The notes beneath the pieces are model-generated. The model did not search any database. It worked only from the letters and a program-made list of their open reading frames with translations, and was not told the DNA's origin. This document shows positions 1 through 5,811 of a DNA stretch of 6,296 nucleotides, piece by piece. Positions within the stretch are counted from its first letter, which is position 1; the number at the start of each line of letters is the position of its first letter. The position numbers and the translations under genes were made by a program. This DNA is from Gallionellaceae bacterium (GTDB taxonomy: Bacteria; Pseudomonadota; Gammaproteobacteria; Burkholderiales; Gallionellaceae), in NCBI GenBank assembly GCA_003151655.1, contig PLYB01000059.1:1-6296 (forward strand). The letters are read 5' to 3'.

Positions 1-312
1 CAGCGGCTCGTCGCCCTGCACATTCACTACGATGGTGTCATCCGTCCAGCCTTGTTGCGCGACTACTTCGGCAATACGGTCAGTGCCGCTGCTGTGATCG
101 ACGCGCGTCAAACAGGCATTGAAACCGTGTTGCTGCGCAGCGACGAGAATAGGCTCATGGTCGGTGGCGATGATGACCTGCTGCGCGCCGCTGAGTGTCG
201 CTTGTTCGGCCACGCGCACCACCATTGGCTTACCGCCGATTTCCAGTAAAGGCTTGCCGGGCAGGCGGGTGGATGAAATGCGTGCAGGGATGACGACGTG
301 AAAAGCCAGCAT
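1..312 (-). CDS. kdsB: 3-deoxy-manno-octulosonate cytidylyltransferase (CMP-Kdo synthetase), N-terminal part
   Basis: KdsB transfers CMP from CTP to Kdo, giving the activated sugar that is added to lipid A in the cytoplasm. The first 104 codons are present and the gene continues past the left edge; the full family length is about 250 residues. The nucleotide-binding start PARISSTRLPGKP (residues 9-21), the HSSGTDR motif (73-79) and NVQGDEPL (97-104), which holds the metal-binding Asp101, are all visible and leave little doubt about the family. The ATG shares its A with the TGA stop of the upstream Trm112-like gene (TGATG), so it is the last visible gene of the envelope operon and is probably translated by coupled re-initiation. 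The family and motifs are seen; coupling is inferred. Confidence 0.95.
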   Translation of the reverse strand, partial: MLAFHVVIPARISSTRLPGKPLLEIGGKPMVVRVAEQATLSGAQQVIIATDHEPILVAAQQHGFNACLTRVDHSSGTDRIAEVVAQQGWTDDTIVVNVQGDEPL

Positions 313-497
313 CAAAGCTTCTCGATTTCTTCCGAAGTTAACTTGCGGGCTTCGTCGGCCAGCATTACCGGGATGTCGTCCTTGATGGCGTACGCCAGTT
401 GATCCGCTTTGCAGATTAGTTCCTGTTCGGCTTTGCGATAAATCAGCGGTGATTTGCACAGTGGGCAAACCAGAATTTCGAGTAGTTTGGCATCCAT
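312..497 (-). CDS. Trm112/YcaR-family small zinc-ribbon-like protein (61 aa)
   Basis: This 61-residue protein has the layout of the Trm112/YcaR (UPF0434) family: MDAKLLEILVCPLC at the start, a CPLC pair (Cys11, Cys14), a third cysteine in ELICK (Cys29), then LAYAIKDDIPVML and an acidic-basic C-terminus. E. coli YcaR has about the same size and also sits between lpxK and kdsB. The family resembles Trm112, which activates methyltransferases in eukaryotes and archaea; in bacteria its job is not settled and none is claimed here. The same frame stays open upstream to about 596, but the family alignment and the TAATG junction with lpxK fix the start at 497. Its stop overlaps the kdsB start by one base. 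Confidence 0.93.
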   Translation of the reverse strand: MDAKLLEILVCPLCKSPLIYRKAEQELICKADQLAYAIKDDIPVMLADEARKLTSEEIEKL

Positions 498-1483
498 TAT
501 TTTTTGATCTTTTCTATGATGAGTTGGGCAAGAGCCGGATCGATTTGTGCATCCACACGCAAAACCCAGCATTGCTCGGTTGCGAACGAAGCGCATTTTA
601 CCGCATCTTTTTCCGTCATGAGTATGGCTTCGGCATTGTTGAACTCAATATCGGAAACAGTGTAGCAGTGATGATCGGGAAAGGCGTGAGTTTGAGTGCT
701 TAGCCCCAGTTGTTTCAGATATGCGAAGAATCGTTGCGGATGACCGATGCCGGCGATGGCATGCACGCGCTGACCAGCGAAGGCGGCAGCCGGGAGTGAG
801 GTATTCGGATTAAGCAGGTTGTAGAACGACGAACCGCTGAGCTGCATCGTATATTCATCGGCTTTCGCAGTGCCGCCGTTGACCACCACTATATCTACTG
901 ATTTCAGGCGCGATACCGGTTCGCGCAATGGCCCCGCCGGAAGCTGCAGTCCGTTGCCGAAGCGCCGGTTACCGTCCACCAGCACGATCTCGATGTCGCG
1001 TTGCAAGCGGTAATGCTGTAAGCCATCGTCGCTCAAGATTACATTGCATTCTGGGTGGGCTTGCAACATCGCCTTAGCCACGGCAACGCGGTTGCGTCCT
1101 ATCCACACCGGACATAAGTCCCGTTGCACCATCAGCAATGGTTCATCACCGACCACATCGGGCGAATCATTTATATCGACGGCATGGGGAATATCGGGAC
1201 GTTGTTGCTTCGATTTCGTATAGCCACGACTGATAATGGCCGGGTGCCAGCCCGCATCAATCAGTTGTTGTGCGAGCCATAAAGTGAAGGGCGTTTTGCC
1301 GGTGCCGCCGACACTGATATTGCCGATGATGATGACGGGAACAGGGAGCTTGCTGCTGTGCAACACGCCGCTACGATAGAGCTGGCGGCGAAGTGAACTC
1401 AGCACGCTGAAGATCAGACTCGCCGGCCACAGCAATATATGCAGCGGTGCAATGCGATACCAGTATTTTTCCAGCCCGTTCAT
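497..1483 (-). CDS. lpxK: Tetraacyldisaccharide 4'-kinase
   Basis: LpxK is the inner-membrane kinase that phosphorylates the 4'-position of the tetraacyldisaccharide lipid A precursor to make lipid IVA. The 328-residue product has the normal family length. It has an N-terminal hydrophobic helix around residues 11-31, the P-loop GNISVGGTGKTP at 54-65, SRGY at 85-88, GDEP at 112-115 and the conserved DDGLQH at 152-157, followed by LPAGPLREP. The TAA stop overlaps the ATG of the downstream Trm112-like gene by one base. It starts 16 bases after the exbD stop, and I see no clear Shine-Dalgarno sequence before its ATG, so it may depend on translation of exbD. Family assignment is secure. Confidence 0.96.
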   Translation of the reverse strand: MNGLEKYWYRIAPLHILLWPASLIFSVLSSLRRQLYRSGVLHSSKLPVPVIIIGNISVGGTGKTPFTLWLAQQLIDAGWHPAIISRGYTKSKQQRPDIPHAVDINDSPDVVGDEPLLMVQRDLCPVWIGRNRVAVAKAMLQAHPECNVILSDDGLQHYRLQRDIEIVLVDGNRRFGNGLQLPAGPLREPVSRLKSVDIVVVNGGTAKADEYTMQLSGSSFYNLLNPNTSLPAAAFAGQRVHAIAGIGHPQRFFAYLKQLGLSTQTHAFPDHHCYTVSDIEFNNAEAILMTEKDAVKCASFATEQCWVLRVDAQIDPALAQLIIEKIKK

Positions 1484-1499
1484 CGTGCTGTCGGGCGAG

Positions 1500-1922
1500 T
1501 TACTTGGACGGATTCTGTGTAGTGAACGTGATGCGTCCGTATCCGGCTATCCGCGCCGCTTCCATGATGTTTATCACGGACTGATGAGTCGCTTTGGCAT
1601 CGGCGCTGATGATGATAGTCGGCTCGGCTTCGCCTGCGGCAGCTTTGCGCAATGATTGGGCGAAATTATCCAGACCGGAAAATGCCGTATGAGCATTATT
1701 GATCGCATATTGCCCGGAAGAGTCTACCGCCACATAGATTTGTTTATTGGGGGTGGCGCTGGCTTGTTCACCAGCGGCTTGTGGCAAGTTAATTTGCAAT
1801 TCCGAGAATTTCGCGTAACTGGTGGTGACCATCAGAAAGATCAGGATGACCAGCAATACATCAATCATCGGAATCAAATTGATTTCCGGCTCTTCACGAG
1901 TACGTCCGCGTTGGAAATTCAT
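1500..1922 (-). CDS. exbD: ExbD/TolR-family biopolymer transport protein
   Basis: ExbD is the partner of ExbB in a proton-motive-force-driven motor that energises outer-membrane processes through TonB-like proteins. The 140-residue product has a short basic/acidic cytoplasmic N-terminus with EPEINLIPMID, one membrane helix at about residues 17-34, and a periplasmic C-terminal domain. Asp21 at the start of the helix matches the essential proton-translocating aspartate of the family. The start is supported by AAGGA seven bases before the ATG. The neighbouring genes suggest a housekeeping envelope role, but no tonB or receptor gene is nearby, so the cargo cannot be told. A TolR role is less likely because no tol/pal genes are next to it. 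Confidence 0.93.
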   Translation of the reverse strand: MNFQRGRTREEPEINLIPMIDVLLVILIFLMVTTSYAKFSELQINLPQAAGEQASATPNKQIYVAVDSSGQYAINNAHTAFSGLDNFAQSLRKAAAGEAEPTIIISADAKATHQSVINIMEAARIAGYGRITFTTQNPSK

Positions 1923-2010
1923 ATCAAAGTCCTTGTGTATTCATGGTGCGGACGGAAGCGCAAGCACTCGATGACGCAGTGTGTCCTGCTTTCGAAATAT
2001 GCTGAAAGTT
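1923..2010 (-). other. exbB-exbD intergenic gap (88 bp)
   Basis: No convincing gene or terminator is visible here. The part next to exbD carries its ribosome site (AAGGA). A six-codon reading frame ends one base before the exbD start but has no ribosome site of its own. A weak CTTTC/GAAAG inverted repeat lies just after the exbB stop without a run of T, so it is not an intrinsic terminator. Read-through from exbB into exbD is the simplest reading. Confidence 0.5.
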
Positions 2011-2616
2011 TCATTTGCGTTCGCCGTGAATGACTTCAACCATTTTGATTGCCAGTTGCTCCATTTCGAGAGTGAGACTGTCTACTTTTGCACGGAAATG
2101 GCGATAAAAGATCATACTGGGTACCGCAACGATCAAACCGAACGCAGTGTTGTAAAGGGCGACTGAGATGCCGTGTGCCAATTCAGCCGGATTGCTGCCC
2201 CCCGCATTTTGTGCGCCGAAAATCTCGATCATGCCGACCACTGTGCCAAATAGTCCAAGCAGCGGGCTGATTGAAGCAATGGTTCCCAGCGTGGTAAGGA
2301 AACGCTCCATTTCATGACTGGAGGCACGACCCGCCTCTTCGATAGCTTCTTTCATGATATTGGGCGAGCTCTTGATATTTCTTAGCCCCGCTGCATACAC
2401 GCGCCCCAGCGGTGATTCTTCGCTCAGTTTTTGCAGCATTTGTGGATTTACCCCATTTTGCCTGAGCGCTTTTACTGTTTCCTCCAGCAAGTCGGGCGGA
2501 GCAATATTTTTTTTACGCAGAAACAGCAGGCGTTCCACAATTAGAGAAAGTGAAACGAGGGATGCGATGAGCAGAAAATAGATGGGCCAACCTGCTGCTT
2601 CGATAATAGTGATCAC
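2011..2616 (-). CDS. exbB: ExbB/MotA/TolQ-family proton channel protein
   Basis: ExbB forms the inner-membrane channel that, with ExbD, converts proton flow into mechanical work. I place the start at a GTG at 2614-2616, giving 201 residues. It has GGAG seven bases upstream, and the sequence then begins ITIIEAAGWPIYFLL, typical of the family. A longer form from a TTG at 2682 would add 22 residues unlike the family and has no good ribosome site. Three membrane segments are visible: about residues 10-32, a second containing SPLLGLFGTVVGM, and a third with VALYNTAFGLIVAVPSMIF. The second and third hold the conserved GTVxGM and TAxGL signatures. The gene is first in the minus-strand operon. Its stop lies 88 bases before exbD, a wider gap than usual for this pair. 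Confidence 0.93.
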   Translation of the reverse strand: MITIIEAAGWPIYFLLIASLVSLSLIVERLLFLRKKNIAPPDLLEETVKALRQNGVNPQMLQKLSEESPLGRVYAAGLRNIKSSPNIMKEAIEEAGRASSHEMERFLTTLGTIASISPLLGLFGTVVGMIEIFGAQNAGGSNPAELAHGISVALYNTAFGLIVAVPSMIFYRHFRAKVDSLTLEMEQLAIKMVEVIHGERK

Positions 2617-2623
2617 GCAACTT

Positions 2624-2627
2624 CTCC
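2624..2627 (-). promoter_or_regulatory. Ribosome binding site that fixes the exbB start
   Basis: On the minus strand GGAG is followed by seven bases and then GTG. This spacing is ideal and favours the GTG start at 2616 over the upstream TTG at 2682. Confidence 0.7.
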
Positions 2628-2653
2628 AAATATCTAAAAATTCCGAAGAGCGA

Positions 2654-2682
2654 ACTGTATCTTGTCGTCCGGGATTGAGCAA
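2654..2682 (-). promoter_or_regulatory. Candidate promoter for the exbB-kdsB operon
   Basis: On the minus strand TTGCTC (2677-2682) and TACAGT (2654-2659) are separated by 17 bases. They match the sigma-70 -35 and -10 consensus at three and four of six positions. The position, about 40 bases ahead of the exbB GTG, is suitable. The match is weak and another promoter further upstream is possible. Confidence 0.3.
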
Positions 2683-2714
2683 GATTCATCCTCAATTCTG
2701 ACGGAGTTTTTGCT

Positions 2715-2745
2715 AACCTCTCGCTGCATAAGAGGTTTTTTATTT
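2715..2745 (+). terminator. Intrinsic terminator pointing to the right, with no gene in front of it
   Basis: A perfect seven-base stem AACCTCT/AGAGGTT (2715-2721 with 2731-2737) with a nine-base loop is followed by TTTT, an A and TTT on the plus strand. On the minus strand the sequence after the stem is AGCAAAAACTCC, so only the plus orientation has a U-tract. The nearest coding sequence to the left, exbB, is on the other strand. The element would therefore end an antisense or short unannotated plus-strand transcript. Confidence 0.6.
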
Positions 2746-2778
2746 ATGCACAAAAACTGTGGATAACTTTGTGGGTAA
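2744..2778. promoter_or_regulatory. Cluster of three DnaA-box-like 9-mers
   Basis: TTATGCACA lies on the plus strand at 2744-2752. TTATCCACA, the strongest DnaA box, lies on the minus strand at 2758-2766. TTACCCACA, one mismatch from consensus, lies on the minus strand at 2770-2778. The first two fit TTATNCACA exactly. AT-rich DNA follows to about 2870. No dnaA, dnaN or rpmH is in the window, so regulation by DnaA or DnaA titration is as plausible as an origin. Confidence 0.5.
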
Positions 2779-3004
2779 TTGTTTTTGAACTAGCCAAACA
2801 CATAGGCGCTATAACGGTTTTAACGCAGTTGCTTAATTTTTATGCTTTTAAATTCATCTTAAAAAACAACGTATTGTCGTAAGTTGCGATGAGTTGGCAT
2901 GGCCTGCAGCCTGCAAAGCCGCATTAATCATAGGGGTTGTGCATTATTCGGAATTGTCAATATGCCATTTGACCTATTTTACAAACAAAATTGAGATAGT
3001 CTCC

Positions 3005-3053
3005 GAGGGGGCGATTTCGCTACGAGGCTGATCAAAGAATCAAAATAGCCCCC
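3005..3053. repeat. GC-rich hairpin containing a partial copy of the alaS-upstream repeat
   Basis: GGGGGC (3007-3012) pairs with GCCCCC (3048-3053). After one mismatch ATTT (3014-3017) pairs with AAAT (3043-3046), leaving a 25-base loop. The left arm holds GAGGGGGCGA (3005-3014) and TCGCTACG (3017-3024), both also found in the same order in the element at 5700-5796. No T-run follows on either strand, so it is not an intrinsic terminator. It may be a decayed or shorter relative of that element, or an RNA structure in a leader. Confidence 0.5.
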
Positions 3054-3130
3054 ATCTATGTATAATAAAACAGGTGGCAAAGTTAAACAAAATATCCGCT
3101 ATACCCCAAACCTGACATCGGTGAAACTAG

Positions 3131-3159
3131 CTGACAAGCCGTTAACTTGGCTATTTGAT
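3131..3159 (+). promoter_or_regulatory. Candidate promoter for the signalling gene pair
   Basis: CTGACA (3131-3136) and TTTGAT (3154-3159) are spaced by 17 bases and match the sigma-70 consensus at five and four of six positions. They lie about 180 bases before the chosen start of the response regulator. AT-rich flanks make chance matches likely. Confidence 0.3.
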
Positions 3160-3329
3160 AATCATAATTTTTGTCGAGTAAGTTGGGTTTCTAGCTGTTT
3201 CATTAGATGTAAATGGCGGTGCTTATGGATTTTCTAGGTTAAACTCGCGCATTGACTCGTCGCCAATCGCTCATTCAGCATGGAGAGTGTGCGATAAGTC
3301 GCGATGATTTAGGTTCTGGTTGTGTGAAT

Positions 3330-3335
3330 GAGGGG
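3330..3335 (+). promoter_or_regulatory. Ribosome binding site that decides the response-regulator start
   Basis: GAGGGG is followed by six bases and then TTG at 3342. No comparable site stands before the alternative TTG at 3252 in the same frame. Confidence 0.5.
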
Positions 3336-3341
3336 AAAGAT

Positions 3342-4946
3342 TTGGCTTTCAATAGCGATATTGCTGAAAAATGGGTGATGGTTATCGACGACTTGGAAGG
3401 TATGCGCTCGCAGTTGCGCATGTCTTTGTCTAGCGCGGGCTTTGCCAAGCTGCATGTGGTGAGCAGTATCAAGGATGCGTTGGAACGCATGAAAAGCAAT
3501 CGCTACGATGTGATCTTGTGTGATTATGCGTTGGGCGACGGAACTGACGGGCAGCAGTTTCTGGAATATTTGCGCACCAATGATCTGATTACCCGCAATA
3601 CTATTTTCGTAATGATTACCGCCGAGCAGGGCTACAAAAAAGTAGTCGCCGCTTCCGAGTGCGCTCCCGACGATTATGTGCTCAAGCCCTTCACCGCAGC
3701 CGAATTCAACTTGCGGCTGGAAAAACTGCTGGAACGGCAGGAATATTTTTCGGTTATCGATAAAGCGACTGACACTAAAAACTGGGGGCGAGTGATTGTC
3801 GAATGCGATAAGAGACTAGCTTTCAAAGATAAGAATTTTATTGATCTGTGCAAGATTAAGTGTTCTGCGCTGATGCGTGCCAATCGTCAGCAAGATGCGG
3901 CGGATTTGTATAACGAGATTCTTCTGCTACGCCCTATCGGCTGGGCCAAGTTAGGCTTGGCAAGAGCGTTGCAGCAGCTCAATAAAACGGAAGAAGCAAC
4001 GAGACTGGCCAAGGAGATCATGCAGGAAACTCCTCAGTTTATGGCCGCCTACGATTTTCTCGGCAAGATATTGGCTACCTCGGGTGATAAGAATGCGGCG
4101 CTGGATGTGTTGCAAAAAGCGCGTGAAGTTTCTCCCGGAACCATGAGTCGGGTTCGTGAAATGAGTAATTTGGCCGTTAGCGCAGGCAAGCCGGAAATGG
4201 CCGAGGAGGTGATGCGTCAGGCATTGCAGAAGCACAAGCACTCTCCGGTTCGCCAGGCGAATGATTACGCCGTGTTATCCAAGGCCTTGGTCAATCAGGG
4301 GAAATCGACCGAAGCATTGACTGTGGTGGCGGATGCGCAAAAGAGTTTTAAGGATGATCACAGTACGATCGTGCTGTCGGCAATAGAAAGTGTAGCGCAT
4401 AAGGCGGCAGGAAATACTGAAAAGGCGGCGACGGCGTTAGCCAAAGCGATGTCATTTGGCGACATGAATAAGTTGCCGGCAAGCACTGTGATTGCACTTG
4501 CCGATGCGTGTTTTGCATCCGGTAAAGAAGCCGAGGCGACGAATCTTTTGCGCCATGCAATACAGAACAATCAAGAAGATGCGGCGATCAGAAGCCGGGT
4601 GCACGATGTCTTGACCGCTGCCGGCAAGGATGCTGCCGAAGCCAACGAGATGATTGAGACGAGCACTCGAGAAGTGATTCAATTGAACAATGAAGGTGTG
4701 CGCAAAGCTGAAGCAGGGCAGCTTGAAGAGGCCATCACCTTGTTGTGTCAAGCTGCGGATCGCTTGCCGAACAATGAGCAAATCGTGGGAAATGCAGCGT
4801 TGGTAATCGCGCTCGATCTGGTACGAAATGGCAACAATCCGGAAAGGTTGCGCAGATGTATGCATTACCGCGAAGGGTTCATCAAGAAAGCGCCCAACCA
4901 TCCCAAAATTGCCCAGATAGACGCTCAACTCAAACAACTAAAATAA
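3342..4946 (+). CDS. Response regulator with receiver domain and long TPR-type region
   Basis: From the TTG at 3342 the product has 534 residues; the frame is open back to a TTG at 3252 (564 residues). I prefer 3342 because of its ribosome site and because the receiver domain begins eight to ten residues later. The receiver (about 10-132) has the acidic pair Asp16-Asp17, phospho-acceptor Asp61 in VILCDY, Thr93 in MITAE and Lys115-Pro116 in YVLKPF, so it should be phosphorylatable. The rest, about 400 residues, is helical with TPR-like units such as those at about 200-233, 234-267 and 268-301, and another near 450-490. No DNA-binding, GGDEF, EAL or other enzymatic output is seen. Phosphorylation probably controls binding to a partner protein. 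The small kinase-like gene 19 bases downstream is the obvious partner. I do not recognise a named gene. Confidence 0.85.
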   Translation: MAFNSDIAEKWVMVIDDLEGMRSQLRMSLSSAGFAKLHVVSSIKDALERMKSNRYDVILCDYALGDGTDGQQFLEYLRTNDLITRNTIFVMITAEQGYKKVVAASECAPDDYVLKPFTAAEFNLRLEKLLERQEYFSVIDKATDTKNWGRVIVECDKRLAFKDKNFIDLCKIKCSALMRANRQQDAADLYNEILLLRPIGWAKLGLARALQQLNKTEEATRLAKEIMQETPQFMAAYDFLGKILATSGDKNAALDVLQKAREVSPGTMSRVREMSNLAVSAGKPEMAEEVMRQALQKHKHSPVRQANDYAVLSKALVNQGKSTEALTVVADAQKSFKDDHSTIVLSAIESVAHKAAGNTEKAATALAKAMSFGDMNKLPASTVIALADACFASGKEAEATNLLRHAIQNNQEDAAIRSRVHDVLTAAGKDAAEANEMIETSTREVIQLNNEGVRKAEAGQLEEAITLLCQAADRLPNNEQIVGNAALVIALDLVRNGNNPERLRRCMHYREGFIKKAPNHPKIAQIDAQLKQLK

Positions 4947-4965
4947 TGAAAAGGCACGCTCATTG

Positions 4966-5577
4966 ATGAATGATCTATATGCGGTAATCGTTCATGATGT
5001 GGCCAATCAATTGGCCGAGTTGTCCTTGCGCTTGGGGTCGCGAGGAGATGCTCAACATGAGATGGGTGTGGTGATGAATGCGACCCGCCGCTTGTCCGGA
5101 ATGCTGTTGCTGCACCGGAAACAAAATGAAGCGTTGAGCGTCAACCCTGATCAGGTAAATGCCGGAGACTTCGTGACGATACTGGCCGCCGAACATCGCG
5201 AACTGTTTCCAAATCTGGTTATCGAAGTTAACGATGAAAAGGCACCGAGCCTCGCGTTTTTTGATGATGCACTGGTACGCATGGTGATGGCTAACGCGAT
5301 GTACAGAGCCTGTCTTGCCGCCCATTCCAAAGTGAAATTATCTGCATATGAACGGGATAAAATGCTGGTGTTGGAAGTGGCCGATGATGGGCAAGGTTAT
5401 CCGGACAGTCTGCTGGCAGAAGGAATCAAGGCTCCTTCGCCAGCGAATAAACGTGGGGCAGGGCTGGCGCTGTATTTGGCGAAAAATATCGCTGAGCTAC
5501 ACCGTCTGGAGGGGCGACATGGCGCTGTCGAACTTAGCAATGCAGGCGGTGCCGTGTTTCGTATGATATTGCCCTGA
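4966..5577 (+). CDS. Small sensor-less histidine-kinase-like protein (ATPase domain)
   Basis: The 203-residue product has no signal peptide, membrane segment or sensor domain. An N-terminal helical part carries VIVHDVANQL, in which His10 is the likely phospho-acceptor of an HD-type H-box. The second half has a GHKL ATPase fold: an N-box-like MVMANAMYRA with Asn110, a G1 box VADDGQG (138-144), a G2 box RGAGLALYLAKNIAELH (163-179), and the ending GGAVFRMILP. The ATG at 4966 is chosen over a TTG one codon earlier; only a weak AAAAGG precedes it. It follows the TPR response regulator by 19 bases and should be co-transcribed with it. It may be a soluble kinase for that regulator, or, given its size and layout, a ChpT-like histidine phosphotransferase, although it keeps the G1 glycines. 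An anti-sigma kinase is less likely because of the H-box. Confidence 0.82.
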   Translation: MNDLYAVIVHDVANQLAELSLRLGSRGDAQHEMGVVMNATRRLSGMLLLHRKQNEALSVNPDQVNAGDFVTILAAEHRELFPNLVIEVNDEKAPSLAFFDDALVRMVMANAMYRACLAAHSKVKLSAYERDKMLVLEVADDGQGYPDSLLAEGIKAPSPANKRGAGLALYLAKNIAELHRLEGRHGAVELSNAGGAVFRMILP

Positions 5578-5601
5578 TATTGGAAGTTCAATTGTTTACC
5601 C

Positions 5602-5619
5602 TTGCCGCGTGAGCGGCGA
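5602..5619. other. Small GC hairpin after the kinase gene
   Basis: GCCGC (5604-5608) and GCGGC (5613-5617) enclose a GTGA tetraloop, and the stem can be extended by one G-T and one T-A pair. There is no run of T after it, so it does not qualify as an intrinsic terminator. It could protect the 3' end of the upstream message. Confidence 0.4.
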
Positions 5620-5628
5620 AGCACTGCA

Positions 5629-5637
5629 TGGTATGAT
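5629..5637 (+). promoter_or_regulatory. Candidate extended -10 promoter for alaS
   Basis: TGGTATGAT contains the extended -10 TGN followed by TATGAT, five of six to consensus. No good -35 lies 17 bases upstream, which extended -10 promoters can tolerate. Transcription would start near 5644, giving an alaS leader of roughly 170 bases that includes the palindromic repeat. Confidence 0.4.
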
Positions 5638-5699
5638 GCGCGCCGTTCTTCAAAGATATTTGATACTAACGGGCGTGGCAATTGTGCCTTTCAAGATAA

Positions 5700-5796
5700 T
5701 GAAACTCGTGATGCCCGCGCCCCCTCGCTACGCTCTCCCCCGCCCCAACCCTCCCCCGGTGGGAGAGGGGGCGAACGAGTCGCTACGCGAGTTTCA
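5700..5796. repeat. 97-bp GC-rich palindromic element (REP/MITE-like)
   Basis: The ends are perfect 9-base inverted repeats, TGAAACTCG (5700-5708) and CGAGTTTCA (5788-5796). Inside lie a second perfect 9-base pair CGCCCCCTC (5718-5726)/GAGGGGGCG (5765-5773) and a central hairpin CTCCC-CCGGT-GGGAG (5751-5765). The 9-mer TCGCTACGC occurs twice as a direct repeat (5725-5733, 5780-5788). It encodes nothing credible. Similar C-rich/G-rich palindromes are dispersed in many proteobacterial genomes; a family name cannot be given from one copy. It lies 15 bases before alaS, so it probably folds within the alaS leader RNA. Confidence 0.7.
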
Positions 5797-5811
5797 CGTT
5801 AAAGGTGTGCA

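Larger units (their letters stand above)
2617..3341. other. Long AT-rich divergent intergenic region
   Basis: About 725 bp separates the exbB start from the chosen response-regulator start. All frames are broken by frequent stops, and I find no gene fragment, tRNA or CRISPR repeat. Besides the promoter, terminator, DnaA-like boxes and hairpin listed separately, it contains a lone TAATGCACA-like box on the minus strand at 2938-2946, one mismatch from the DnaA consensus, and a short TGCAG-C-CTGCA inverted repeat near 2905. The rest shows nothing I can name. Confidence 0.6.

Noticed and set aside
312..596. Longer version of the Trm112-like protein starting inside lpxK
   Set aside because: The extra 33 residues are out of line with the family; the start at 497 matches the known N-terminus and the overlap with the lpxK stop.
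1924..1944. Six-codon reading frame ending one base before exbD
   Set aside because: It has no ribosome site and is too short to judge; such frames arise easily by chance.
1656..2033. 125-codon open frame on the plus strand across exbD
   Set aside because: It is antisense to exbD, whose motifs and ribosome site are clear, and its product resembles no family I know.
2894..2906. TGGCATG followed by TGCAG, resembling a sigma-54 promoter
   Set aside because: The distance between the GG and GC elements is wrong, and sigma-54 promoters need strict spacing.
3007..3053. GGGGGC/GCCCCC hairpin as a terminator or riboswitch
   Set aside because: No T-run follows on either strand, and I recognise no known riboswitch core in the loop.
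3061..3066. Perfect TATAAT
   Set aside because: No acceptable -35 stands 16-18 bases upstream and no extended -10 precedes it; the area is AT-rich, so a chance match is likely.
3213..3242. Nine-codon frame upstream of the response regulator, as a possible leader peptide
   Set aside because: There is no ribosome site, no run of regulatory codons and no attenuator hairpin after it.
4452..4937. 161-codon open frame on the minus strand inside the response-regulator gene
   Set aside because: It lies wholly antisense to a well-supported coding sequence, shows no recognisable domain, and is cysteine- and histidine-rich in the way antisense shadows often are.
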